Part shown: one piece after another, positions 54,495 to 64,000 of the stretch
Numbering within the stretch: position 1 is the stretch's first letter
How the letters are laid out: each line of letters begins with the position of its first letter
DNA from: Bathynomus jamesi
Lineage: Eukaryota > Arthropoda > Malacostraca > Isopoda > Cirolanidae
Assembly: GCA_023014485.1 (NCBI GenBank)
Contig: JAJOZX010006151.1
Span: forward strand, 62,001 to 126,000
Direction: 5' to 3'
DNA: 64,000 bases
Notes under the pieces: generated by a model
The model's input: only the letters and a program-made list of their open reading frames with translations
What the model was told of the DNA's origin: nothing
The model's database searches: none
Program-made: the position numbers and the translations under genes

Positions 54495-55660
54495 TAAGAC
54501 CTATAGACCTCCGAATACTCCAACTGCAAAATTCTCTGAAGCCATTGCCGACATCAAAAACCTAATGAAGTCCTTAAACACACCATCTTCGAATATAATG
54601 CTGTGCGGTGATTTTAATTTTCCATTTATAAAATATAAAAGAATGGGAAGAAATGTATATGTATGTTACGGCCTTTTTGCAAAAGGGCCAAAAAGCCGGC
54701 CTTTTTGCATAATAGCATTAAATGCCAGGCTACTTTGCTAACAGGTCGGCATATTAGCCATTTTGAAAAATGATTGATAATCCTGCTGTTCATTTGGCGA
54801 AAAGGCAGAATTTCACTTAAGAGATTCAATCCAGTTCGATTGAAATTACTGAGTGCCCGGTTAGGTCAACTGTCCGCCCTTGACGATTGGTTAGGTTAAG
54901 TCGTGATATTTTCGTTGTTTAACGAAAATATCACGACTTTCACGGGCATTCAGTTAACATAACCGGGCATTCAGTTGACCTAACCGGGTATTCAGTGCCC
55001 AGTTCGACACAGCTTCGAAGGGTAAACGACAGGATTTCTCCGAAGCTATATCGAACTGGATTGAATGTCTTAACTGAAGTTCTGCCTTTTCGCCAAATGG
55101 CCGGCAGGATTACCAGTCATTTTGCAAATTGGCCAATATGCCAACCTGTTTGCAAAGTGGCCTGGCATTTAATGCCATTATGCAAAAAGGCCGATTTCGC
55201 AAAAAGGCCGTAACATATATACACCAGCACAAGGGGGTCACAAGAGAAGACCAGGAGCAAGCAAAATTGTTGATAGCTCTATCAAATTAATTTATATTAA
55301 CAGAGGAGATAACAGATAACAGATGACACCAGAAAAAATAACTGCTTGGATCTGGTATTCATGAATAACATGAACTTAATCAGTGATATAAAAATAACAC
55401 CAACAAATATCTCATCGCACAACATTATATCGAAGTATCCACAAATATGGCGAGAACACTAAAAGAAAATACTCATAATGAAGAAAGAGGCAAATTTGAC
55501 ATTTTTAATCTCAACTTTATAAATTTGGAAGAAATCAGATCCCATATGATACAAATAGAGCGAAAAACAGTTTTAGAGGATAAAACAACCGAAGAAATGC
55601 TAATAACCTTGGAGAAAAAGACGCTGGAAATATTAGAAAAATATGTTCCGGGAGTATAGC
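54495..55660 (+). pseudogene. CR1-like ORF2 5' part (copy 3), interrupted
   Basis: Left piece: RPPNTPTAKFSEAIADIKNL and MLCGDFNFPFIKYKRMGRNV up to 54663. Right piece resumes at 55218, and the 70-codon frame 55447-55659 has HNEERGKFDIFNLN and EEIRSHMIQIE. Removing the foldback at 54664-55215 rejoins the two parts in the same order as in copy 2. Confidence 0.82.
54664..55215. mobile_element. Foldback element with about 190-bp arms, inserted in copy 3
   Basis: TGTTACGGCCTTTTTGC at the left and its complement at the right, with TA at 54662-54663 and 55216-55217. The arms match for about 190 bp and are rich in GGCCTTTTTGCAAA-type words. The centre (54870-55000) contains GAAAATATCACGACTT in both orientations and repeated TAACCGGGCATTCAGTTGACC, the module also seen at 23260-23315. 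No frame. Confidence 0.92.
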
Positions 55661-55879
55661 CAAAGGGAAAGAGGAACTATTTCGAGAGGCAAAAGCGAAC
55701 ACTATTCGGCAAGAGAGGGAGAGTAGCCATGAAGTTAATTAACTGCATAGACGACAACAAAAACGTGATACAAGTAAAATTGGAAAGTATAGACATGGAA
55801 ATACAAGCCCTAATTTAGGGCCATTCAGAGAGTTACAAGGAAAAGAAGTACCTCAAAAGGCCTTGCGGCCCATACCGAG

Positions 55880-56790
55880 GAGGTACCAATGGCAACGGGT
55901 GCCAGGGAAAATTTTCTACACACTCAAATAGTGTGCAAGATTTGGTCTAACCTTTTCTTGAACTAATCCACCGAGGAACTATTCCTGTTATTAAAAGTTT
56001 ATTTTTCTTTCAACTATCCTAGCAGTAGTAGAAAACTGGATAGAAAAGTAGAAGGCTCTCTCCCCACCCTCCGCTCCCTCCCTGCCAGAGGCAGGTACGG
56101 AAAAAGGTTGAAGAAAATACCTTGACCCTGGAAAAGTAGCCAAGGAAATTTTACAGGAAAGTGGAGAATATATAAATAGCTCTATATTTAGCTTGCTCAC
56201 AGAGACACCGTGCAAGCGAACTCCTGCAGAGTTTTCTTATGTTTTAATCTTAAACTATCAACGTGTTAAAGTAATTCCCACATATACTAGTCCTAAATCG
56301 TTTCAAATCCAACTTCTAACCATTGTTGCGAGTTGGGTTATCATTTGAACTAAACATGCTTCTAAAATCGACATCTTTGAACCCGCGTCACATAAGCGTC
56401 GATTGTAGCCCATATGCCTAACGAAAGGGATTAACTTTGTGGCATTTTTCGCCAGTTTCCAATCCACCTACCTACTTCCCCACCATTACCCAGCGCGCGC
56501 ACTTCGGCCATTAGCCGGCGGTGAGGTACCTTATCAAAGGCCTTCTAATCAATCGCCCTACTCTTATCATACTCACTCAACATGACGTAGAAAAACTCGA
56601 GCATGATGGTGAGACACGACCTATGCCGTCTAAACCCATGTTGGAGTCCCCAAGTAGCTTGTAGGAATCCAAATGGTCAACAATCCTACTCGCTATTATT
56701 CCCTCTAAATATTTACCTACAACTGAAGTTAAATGGTGTTATTTATAGAGGTTCCAAGCCTCTCTTCCCACGCATGAGATAGCAGTAGCG
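55880..56790 (-). pseudogene. CR1-like family 2 RT fragment inserted antisense in copy 3
   Basis: On the minus strand: a YRPISLTSVVGKY-like start near 56760, HLDSYKLLGDS then QHGFRRHRSCLTIMLEF (about 56650-56600), AFDKVPHRRLMAEVRALG (about 56545-56490) and WIGNW near 56460. A last piece, SSVD..FKKRLDQI near 55975-55930, is the C-terminal tail. The middle, including the catalytic ADD, is missing. Sequence style matches 12719-14440. Confidence 0.75.
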
Positions 56791-57104
56791 TCCTAATCGT
56801 AACAGTAGAGAGAAAAAAAAAAAAAAAAAAAGACAATACTAAAAGTTTTTCTTTGCAGTCAGAGGAGAACATTCCTAACCTAAGCTAAAAGGACAGAGTG
56901 GGATGGGAAGGGGTCCTAGTAACCCACGGGACAGGTTTGTACAACAGACTTCACCTGCCCTCCCGAAAGAGAGAGAACCTAAAGGAATTGGCAACCAATT
57001 TCTCTAGAATCCCACGACTCGGGACCGGAGGGCTGTCACACCCCAAGTATAAAGTTTACAACACGCAGAAGGAACGTGCATAACCTTTATACCCCCTGCG
57101 GAGG

Positions 57105-57106
<2 letters not shown>
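56790..57106. other. Non-coding stretch with poly(A) run
   Basis: An A-run of about 20 at 56813-56832 and then GC-richer DNA without recognised frames, up to the GA repeat. Confidence 0.5.

Positions 57107-57178
<72 letters not shown>
57107..57178. repeat. (GA)n microsatellite
   Basis: About 36 GA units exactly at the point where copy 3 resumes. Confidence 0.97.
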
Positions 57179-57181
<3 letters not shown>

Positions 57182-57479
57182 GAAAGATGCGGTAAAAACA
57201 ATAAAAGATAACCCAAAATACTTCTACAGCTTCGCGAAAAGAAAAACAAAAACGTGGACCACTATCGCATCCTTAACCTTAAGGAAAGAAAATAATTAAT
57301 GAGCGAGCCGATGAGCTAAAAGAAATATCTGAAATATTGAGAGCTCAATATGAATCAGCTTTCAGTACCCCAAATAGAGCAAAGCAGTACCTGACAGAAA
57401 TACTTTTTTTGAAGGGGAATTAAATTGAGAATGTATAACCGATTTTAAATTTACCGCAGAAGATATAGCGAAAGCTTAG

Positions 57480-58700
57480 GACAAATGAAATCACATTGAG
57501 CTGCAGGCCCTGACAAATGGAATGCCTTGTTGATTAAAAACTGTAAGAATGAAATAACTACAATCCTTTATTGGATGTGGAGAAAATCCCTGGACACGGG
57601 GGAAATACTGAGCATATTAAAAAGAGCGAACAGTGTCCCTGTATATAAATGGGGGGGATGGGTCTCGAGCAAAGAACTATAGACCGGTGTCACTGACATC
57701 ACATTTAACCAGAATATTTGAAAGAATAATCGGAGAAAATATACGACTCTTTGGAGACACAAGAAGGATTCATTGAGAACAGCCCGGATTCGGATCAGGA
57801 AGAGCACTATAACGATATCATAGAAGCACTTGAGAGCAACGATAACTACGACGTGATATACACAGATTTTGCTAAAGTATTTGATAAGTGTGATCATGAC
57901 ATAATAGCACATAAAATGAAACACATTGGAATAACAGGCAAAATGGACAAATGTATCTACAACTTCCTCAGGGAACGGCAGCAAGCCGTAAAAATCCATC
58001 ATCAGAATCGAAAGTACGCAGCTCAGTTCCACAAGGAACATTGTTAGCCCCACTCCTGTTCATTATCATGCTGACAGACATAGACAATGAAGTAGACAAC
58101 AGCAGTATAGTAACATCATTTGCTAACGATACAAAGATCAGCAGAACAGGTGGAAGCCCAACAGATGGACACAAACAAAATATACAAATGGGCAGAAGAC
58201 ACTAACGTGAATTTTAACCCCGAGAAATTTCAGTTCTTGAGATAAGGAATAAATGAAGAATTTAAACAGACAACATATTATGCGCCAGATAGACAGGAAA
58301 TTCAGAGAAGCACGAAAGCAAAAGATTTAGAGCTAATAATGACCGATGATGCAAAATTTGAAACAGAATCAGACTGCGATAATTATAGCAGAAAGAGTTA
58401 CGGGACAGCTACTGTGAACCTTCAAAAGAAGGGACGAGAAGGTAATGATTCCCCTGCTGAAAACACTAATTATCCCAAAACTTGAATACTGCTCAGTCTT
58501 GACGTCCCCATACAAAAAGAAGAAATTAATAAACTAGAAGTAGTCCAGAGGAATTTCACAGCCAAGAATAATGGCTGCAAGGAACTTAACTACTGTGAAA
58601 GACTGCGTAAATTAAATCTGTATTCGCTGGAAAGAAGAAGAAGAGAGATAAACCATAATTTACGTATGGAAATGATCGAAAAACTGGTACGTAACCTCAA
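57480..58700 (+). pseudogene. CR1-like RT and C-terminal region (copy 3)
   Basis: Words in order: AAGP-like (57505), DVIYTDFAKVFDKCDHDIIA (57850-57905), FLRERQQAV (57965), SSVPQGTLLAPLLFIIMLTD (58020-58080) and TSFANDTKISR (58110), where the catalytic Ala-Asp-Asp has become Ala-Asn-Asp. Then PKLEYCSVLTSPYK (58480) and SLERRRR (58630). Several frameshifts. Inactive. Confidence 0.85.
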
Positions 58701-59155
58701 ACTGAACCCAGTAACCATCCAATAACACTGGAAAATAGGAAACGTGGAATGTGTGGTGGTCCCAAACTAAAGGTCAGACAAGGGACACCCTCAACTCTAA
58801 AGGAAAATAGTTTGGTTGTTAGGGGGCCAAAACTTTTTAACCAGCTTCCAAAGGACCTCAGTAACGTCACAGCGGTCAAAGTTGAAATCTTCAAAAGATT
58901 AGATGCCTGGATCAGGACGGTACCAGATGCGCCGAGTGTGCCGGTTATGTGCGATAGAGATTGCAAACGAGCAACTCGCTCCTTCATCAGGCCAAGCCTA
59001 GAGGTGGGGCTTGACCTTCATGTGAAGAGAGACCAACGCACGGAATTTTACCAGTTTTACCAGGTTTATATATATAAAATAGCACACGTTCGTTATGATA
59101 CATGAATGTGTATTTATGAGTTTTTTTAATATGGGTGCCTTTTTTCCTGGAGATC

Positions 59156-59259
<104 letters not shown>

Positions 59260-59572
59260 CCTTTAATCGAATGCGTCGCTCGTAATCTCTGTACATAATA
59301 TTCATTCGTAGCTTAAAGAGGAGAGGGCCTCATTTATCCTTCCTCCCCTCAGCCCTTCGCAAAGTCTGCCAAATGGGGTTTTGCGCCCTCTGACGTCACT
59401 AGATTCCGGCAGAGGGAGCCTTCTCCGCTTCCATTTTTTATGGGGAGTGTTATATAATGGAGGTATTCATTATTATTATATTATTATTAGTAGTAGTAGT
59501 AAACAAAATGTTTCAGTATTATTTCACGTACACACACACGTACACAAACATATATGTATGTATAACCGTGCC

Positions 59573-59972
59573 CAGTGGCGATATATCACTGAGGCTATTG
59601 AAGCTGAAGCCTCAGGCTCCCATGCTTGAGGGGCCTCCCAATCAACTGAGTTTCGGTGATATAATTCGAGATTTCGCAAACTTCTTTGATTAAATATGAC
59701 AGAGTACACAAACTGACAAATTCCCTGTTTTATTTTATGTTTTATAGGACCTAAAGTAAAGTTTGTTTAGTACTGTTTGGTTTTGGCAAACGGCAAAATA
59801 CGGTGTGTTAAGGTTCTTTTAAGTTTGTTTCTCAATTAGCCTCAGCACCGTACATATAATTCGTGTAAATGTACTATGTACTGTACATGTATTATTAATA
59901 AAAAGCTATAGAAAAGGGCCCCCATATTCTTCATTGCCCCTGGGCCCCGAGGTGTCTTAATCCGCCTCTGAC
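59573..59972. mobile_element. hAT-type MITE
   Basis: Left CAGTGGCGATATATCAC, right complement of CAGAGGCGGATTAAGACACC. Flanks ACCGTGCC (59565-59572) and TCCGTGCC (59973-59980) agree at 7 of 8 bases if the element ends at 59972. GAGGGGCCTCCC at the left and GGGCCCCCAT..TGGGCCCC at the right are usual for this MITE type. Non-coding. Confidence 0.8.
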
Positions 59973-59999
59973 TCCGTGCCTGAATAAAATAAACACCAA

Positions 60000-60365
60000 A
60001 ATATATATTATTAACATTAGAATTTATGGGAAATCGTACATTTAAGTTGGAAATGAAAATAATGTCACACGCCATATAATAATGCACCTCGGAAACCTTT
60101 CACTAGATGGCCTTTCAGCTACACAATTATCCACCTTCATTCTGTCTATAAACTTCTCATGAAAGGAGGAAAAAACATTTGACGTGTTTGCATCACTGTT
60201 TATCTCCTAATTAATTTCACTTTTACTTCGTCGTACGCGTACAATTCGATGCATTCATACAGAGGGGATAACTCTTCTACAGTTTTCAGCATTAGTATCA
60301 AGGTTAATAATTGTAATAATCATTATAATAATTTTTAATAATAATAATAAACCTTAGTTTGAAAA
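60000..60365. other. Non-coding stretch
   Basis: No recognised feature; AAT-rich near 60345. Confidence 0.5.
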
Positions 60366-60369
60366 AAAA

Positions 60370-60575
60370 CAACAGATTTGCTTCCACCCAAATTGTTCAT
60401 TCTGACGAATGTTAAGCTTTTCTCCTTACTTTAGACCCACAGATTAACGTAGAATTTGAACCACTAACCTACCTTGGAAGTCTGAAATTACAAGATCCTC
60501 GCCCAGACTCGATCTCATGTTCTCCCGATCAGCAGCTCAGCGTGCATCTTAACCAGTTGGCTAACCAGGCTGATA
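60370..60575 (-). mobile_element. tRNA-derived SINE, variant copy 3
   Basis: On the minus strand AGCCAACTGGTTAAGATGC and GAGATCGAGTCTGGG are A-box-like and B-box-like. The rest, down to TTGGGTGGAAGC, matches the second half of copies 1 and 2. The first tRNA unit is absent or replaced, so this may be a monomeric relative. Confidence 0.75.
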
Positions 60576-60591
60576 TTAATAATAATAATAA

Positions 60592-60631
<40 letters not shown>

Positions 60632-60632
60632 G
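60576..60632. repeat. (AAT)n microsatellite
   Basis: About 18 AAT units. Confidence 0.97.
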
Positions 60633-60639
60633 ATAATGG

Positions 60640-61420
60640 CTTCACACTTGCTTTTATGAAAGCAGATTAATTGAACAGATTTTTGGTAGAGAAGTTAAAA
60701 TTTACGAGTGTTTATGTACAGAGTTTTATCTTGAATTTTGTCTTCCGTAAAGCAAATGCGAAATGAAATCTTGAAATGTGGAATGAAATTTTTTCTTTGG
60801 ATTACAGAGAATTTACACTTTTTGAGACAACTCTTGGCAGTGATAAAGGAAATTTAGTTTACGCTTAGAGTCAAACATCTGGCGTGTAGCCCCTATAAAG
60901 TTATATTCTATAGAGTGAAAAAGTTCTTTTCTGTTTATGTTAGAAAGGAATGAGCCTCGTTAAGTATATAAATATTGTGAAATGAAACTGACAGACATTT
61001 AACACGTACTTTGTTCCCTTAAATTTATTCCCAATTAATAATTTCTCGTAAGTGAGTGAGGGAGGAGGAACGGGACTTAACGCGTTGAAACAAGTAGAGT
61101 TTGAAGGATGCAAAATCGAGATCATAAAACGAAAGGACTTTCAATTTTTGTGCATAAATTGAAGCGTGTGAGACGCGTGTTGCATTTTTTATTTGTATTT
61201 TTATCCATTATATTAACTATAATGTTAAATGAGATCAGCTTTATCTCCCCTCTGTCCCTTTTCTGATATAACTGTTCCCACACTGAAGTCAGATTTTCTG
61301 TCAAAGAAAAAAAAAATTAGTCTTTTGAGAGGAGGTTCTTTTTCGATGGAAAAATGTTTCTATGAATCGCCATAATAATAATAATAATCCGTTGAACGTA
61401 CTAAAATAAGCCTCTTGATG
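60640..61420. other. Non-coding stretch, nothing recognised
   Basis: AT-rich, no supported frames or element ends. Confidence 0.5.
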
Positions 61421-61424
61421 AGAG

Positions 61425-62470
61425 CAGGGTTGGGGCGATTACTTTGAGAAATAATCGATTACGATTACGTGACATTTTCATGATTACGATTACTCTGGAA
61501 AAGTAATCATGATTACTTTTCATTTAATTCATGTAAAAGGAAGCCTCAATTTTTGATACTGTGATTTCATGATCATATTTAGTGTCATTATAATGCATAT
61601 ACTGGTATAATATATATATATATATATATATATCTTTATTTGAACGAAGACAATTTGCACGTCAAATTCATCAATATTTACGAGCATTCACGCACGGTTC
61701 CTAAACTGGTCGGTTTAATTTGTAACATGCTCTTACAGTTTTTAACTATTACTTCGTAACATGCCTGTTACATCGCACCATCAGCACCATGAGATCCTGA
61801 AAAGTATGGTCTGTCAGCCTGCATCTTTCTTGCCTGAAAATCTGTCCTGCAACACTGAATAGACGTTCCAATGGTGCCGATGATGCTCGTATGGCAAGGT
61901 ATTTTTGGGCCAGTTGAGCAAGGATTGGGAAAGAGTTCTGGTTCTGCTTACTACTCGTATTTGGCCTAGATAGACCTATAAATTGTCTAGTAAATAGACA
62001 AAATCCTAGCAGCTTACATATAGTCTATATAATAAAAATAGGCTAACACAAATTAATACATTGTCTATTTATTCACTAATTTTGGTAGCCTATAACAAAG
62101 CAAATTGGCAAAAGTAAGAAAAAATGACACAAACACACACACACGAGCTGATCAAGTCACCAAATTTGTTACAACATTGATCAAGAAATCACTGAAATTT
62201 AGACATGTCACTTTCTTGATAAAACTCACTAAATAAATTTAAATATCACTAAATTAAGTGGCAAAATCCCCTTAAATGCCCTTGCTAGACCTTCTCGCAA
62301 GGGCATTTAAGGTGCCCAACGAGAGTCAAAGCATATTTTTCCAAGTGGAGGTGAAAATGTTTTTATACACACATGGACACGTTTTGAACCTAATCACTTA
62401 TATCATGATTACATGACTTATTTTGCCTGTAATCAATTACGATTACATTTTTTTTATCCATCATTACTGA
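61425..62470 (-). mobile_element. Decayed hAT element
   Basis: Left end CAGGGTTGGGGCGATTAC with repeated ATCGATTACGATTACG words. Similar GATTACATGAC and CAATTACGATTACATT words in inverse order close the right side near 62400-62455. A minus-strand hAT dimerisation domain lies between. The terminal right CCCTG and target duplication are not clear. Confidence 0.7.
61770..61970 (-). pseudogene. hAT transposase dimerisation-domain fragment
   Basis: The minus strand reads SFPILAQLAQKYLAIRASSA, then PLERLFSVAGQIFRQERCRL and HTFQDLMVLMV. This is the conserved C-terminal block of hAT transposases (FP.L...A..YL.I.ASSAPSER.FS.AG). The upstream catalytic Asp regions are absent. The Glu of LER would be the third catalytic acid. 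Confidence 0.9.
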
Positions 62471-62479
62471 TTGCTGCGT

Positions 62480-62722
62480 TTTGTGGCGTTTTTTACTTTT
62501 GTCGCTTAGTCACTTGTTCCTAGCAGGGCCTTATATAAACATTATTGATCCGAGTGCGTAAAGTATGCTGTATACATATAAGCACTGATGTTTAGAATTA
62601 TTCGTTTTGTTAATCAACATGAACAGTACAGTACTGTAGTTGTTACAAATAAAATTAGCTAAAATTTATCAATAGTTTTAATGGAAATAAACTACATTTA
62701 ATTTACTTTTTATTTTAAGTGA
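62480..62722. other. Non-coding stretch
   Basis: AT-rich DNA with no recognised feature. Confidence 0.5.
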
Positions 62723-62723
62723 C

Positions 62724-62724
<1 letters not shown>

Positions 62725-62785
<61 letters not shown>

Positions 62786-62797
62786 ACACACACACAC
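62725..62797. repeat. (CA)n microsatellite
   Basis: About 36 CA units; the next element starts directly after it. Confidence 0.97.
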
Positions 62798-63557
62798 CGT
62801 TGTGTCCCCCAAAATATTGGTACTTTTTTGACCGGGCCAACAAAACCACAATTCTAAACATAACTGAATGAAAGAGAAATCGTATTCAACCCTTTATATT
62901 GTCCTTTATTAAATCTAATGAGTAATCTCTACAAATTTAACTTGAACAATAGTTGTTGAAAAATAAAGCTTACAGTGAGGGTAATTCGAGACTTAGCTGA
63001 ACATTAAAGACGTTTACATTGAACAAAAACAAACTTAATAAAACATTAACGCAGCAAGTATTCAATGTGTCCTCTATTATTATCAATGGCCATTTGGAGC
63101 CTTGTGTGCCAATGAGGACGTTTAGTTGACAAAGTTTACGGATAATCTATCGAAGATGTCAATCAACTTAGAGTGTGCATTTTTAACAACATAGAATGGG
63201 CTCGATTAAGACATTGTTTCTACGGCAGTTTGGCAGTGGTGCACGAGGCTACACTCGGTTATTGATAATAATGGAGGACACATTAAATACTCGTTGCGTT
63301 AATGTTTTATTAATTTTGTTTTTGTTCAATGTTAATTTCTTTAATATTCAGCTAAGTCTGTAATTACGCTCACTGTCAACTTAATTTTTTAACAACTATC
63401 GTTCAAGTTGAATTTGTAAAGAGACCACTCATACGATTTATATAAACTGCCTCTCATTTTAAAGACTATATAAAGGGTTTAATTTGATTTGTTTCATTTA
63501 GTTATCCTTACAATTGTGGTTTTGTTTTCTCAGTTAAAAGGTGGCCACTATTTTGGA

Positions 63558-63562
<5 letters not shown>
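62798..63562. mobile_element. Snap-back Tc1/mariner derivative 3
   Basis: Arms of about 290 bp, 62800-63095 and 63265-63560, are inverted copies (GTCCCCCAAAATATTGG against CCACTATTTTGGAGAC; AACAAAACCACAATT; TTAATAAAACATTAACGC). Both arms end a transposase gene: minus strand near 63110-63055 reads LQMAIDNNRGHIEYLLR, and plus strand near 63245-63295 reads HSVIDNNGGHIKYSLR, each followed by a stop. The spacer is about 170 bp. CA repeats flank both sides. Confidence 0.85.

Positions 63563-63636
<74 letters not shown>
63560..63636. repeat. Compound (CA)n(TA)n(GT)n microsatellite
   Basis: A near-palindromic array of CA, TA and GT; capable of forming a hairpin by itself. Confidence 0.96.
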
Positions 63637-63644
63637 CCAAGACA

Positions 63645-63960
63645 CTTGTAGTTTACAGCTTAAGTGAAAGTAAGATGAAAAGTTTAGCATTTTTTCACGT
63701 AGAACATCATCGCGGCCGCCCACACACCCATTTCAGGGTACGAGTAGCTCGCAGCAGCATTGCCAAGTAAACAAGGGGTCAATCGCCATTGACAGAAACA
63801 CTCCTAATCCCAATTCAAAGAATATTCAAATTCGTATTCGTTTTCGCTCAATTTTCGTTAGTTTCTATCGCAAACACCTCCAGTTATTATCAGTCCAGGT
63901 GCATGATTCTTCAGAAGCAAGATGCACCGTAAGTTTGTGTTTTCCCCGCAAGGCAACACA
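63645..63960 (+). repeat. Dispersed repeat shared with 22830-23020
   Basis: Matches the earlier copy through CATTTCAGGGTACGAG, AGCTCGCAGCAGCA and TTATTATCAGTCC, but has an additional 70 bp in the middle (ATTCAAATTCGTATTCG). Copy number in the genome unknown. Confidence 0.6.
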
Positions 63961-64000
63961 AATTTACGTGTATCAATCACTATCTCCATGATGCCATACT

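Larger units (their letters stand above)
54483..59085 (+). mobile_element. CR1-like non-LTR retrotransposon, family 1, copy 3, split by insertions
   Basis: Segments in order are: endonuclease (54495-54663), continuing at 55218-55840 after a foldback insertion; then RT and the 3' part (57179-59085) after a second block of foreign DNA. The 3' end matches copies 1 and 2 and terminates in an ACCAGTTTTACCAGG tail before TA-rich DNA. Numerous stops. The same orientation as copies 1 and 2 is likely chance. Confidence 0.85.

Noticed and set aside
57004..57249. Ser-Leu or Arg-Glu repeat frames here and at 7150, 7283, 49764 and 59095
   Set aside because: They are translations of (GA)n or (CT)n runs.

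Overview
This window looks like transposon-dominated, AT-rich DNA from an animal nuclear genome. It shows no convincing host gene, operon, CRISPR array or virus. The organism is most likely an arthropod with a large repeat-rich genome, such as a decapod crustacean or chelicerate. This is inferred from very long (TA)n, (GA)n and (CA)n microsatellites, CR1-like retrotransposons with zinc-finger ORF1 proteins, many Tc1/mariner and hAT elements, tRNA-derived SINEs and a 5S-like repeat. The species cannot be fixed from the sequence.

Layout. 1-1.5 kb: part of a foldback element and a Tc1/mariner element with a DD41D-like spacing. 2.2-4.1 kb: a pogo-like end, a coding-like relic and a Tc1/mariner relic. 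4.4-7.1 kb: CR1-like copy 1, with a chimeric internal segment. 7.1-12.2 kb: hAT-like and palindromic MITEs. 12.7-14.4 kb: a minus-strand CR1-like RT relic. 14.57-20.20 kb: an hAT element with 8-bp target duplications. Nested in it at 15.19-17.75 kb is a CACTA-ended element carrying a transposase-like gene. 20.2-20.9 kb: foldback copy 2. 21.9-23.0 kb: a dimeric-tRNA SINE and other repeats. 23.09-25.99 kb: a triple nest, with a mariner inside an hAT-type element inside a long-TIR element. 26-30.2 kb: Tc1 relics, dispersed repeats and a divergent CR1-like copy. 30.27-32.93 kb: a GC-rich transposase-like gene between long inverted repeats. 34-40 kb: further Tc1/mariner derivatives, a tRNA-like sequence inside an inverted-repeat element, and hammerhead-like repeats. 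40.6-44 kb: an hAT MITE, a 5S-like sequence, a snap-back mariner and a SINE. 44.1-48.2 kb: the most complete CR1-like element. 51.6-52.6 kb: a 5'-truncated non-LTR element. 52.7-54.4 kb: hairpin copies of the hammerhead-like repeats. 54.5-59.1 kb: CR1-like copy 3, split by a foldback element and an antisense CR1-like fragment. 59.6-64 kb: hAT relics, a SINE, a snap-back element and a dispersed repeat.

The genes do not cooperate; each belongs to a mobile element or its remains. Almost every transposase or RT reading frame is broken, often by one-base changes in short homopolymers, so either old copies or residual consensus error is present. The strongest leads for something undescribed are (i) two poorly characterised transposase-like genes, each with putative D/D/E and C-x2-C or C-x2-H residues, inside complete inverted-repeat elements (15190-17753 and 30273-32933); (ii) three separate snap-back elements in which both arms carry the 3' end of a transposase gene; (iii) two related short repeat families with a hammerhead-ribozyme-like core; and (iv) long-arm foldback elements that share a central module across unrelated termini.
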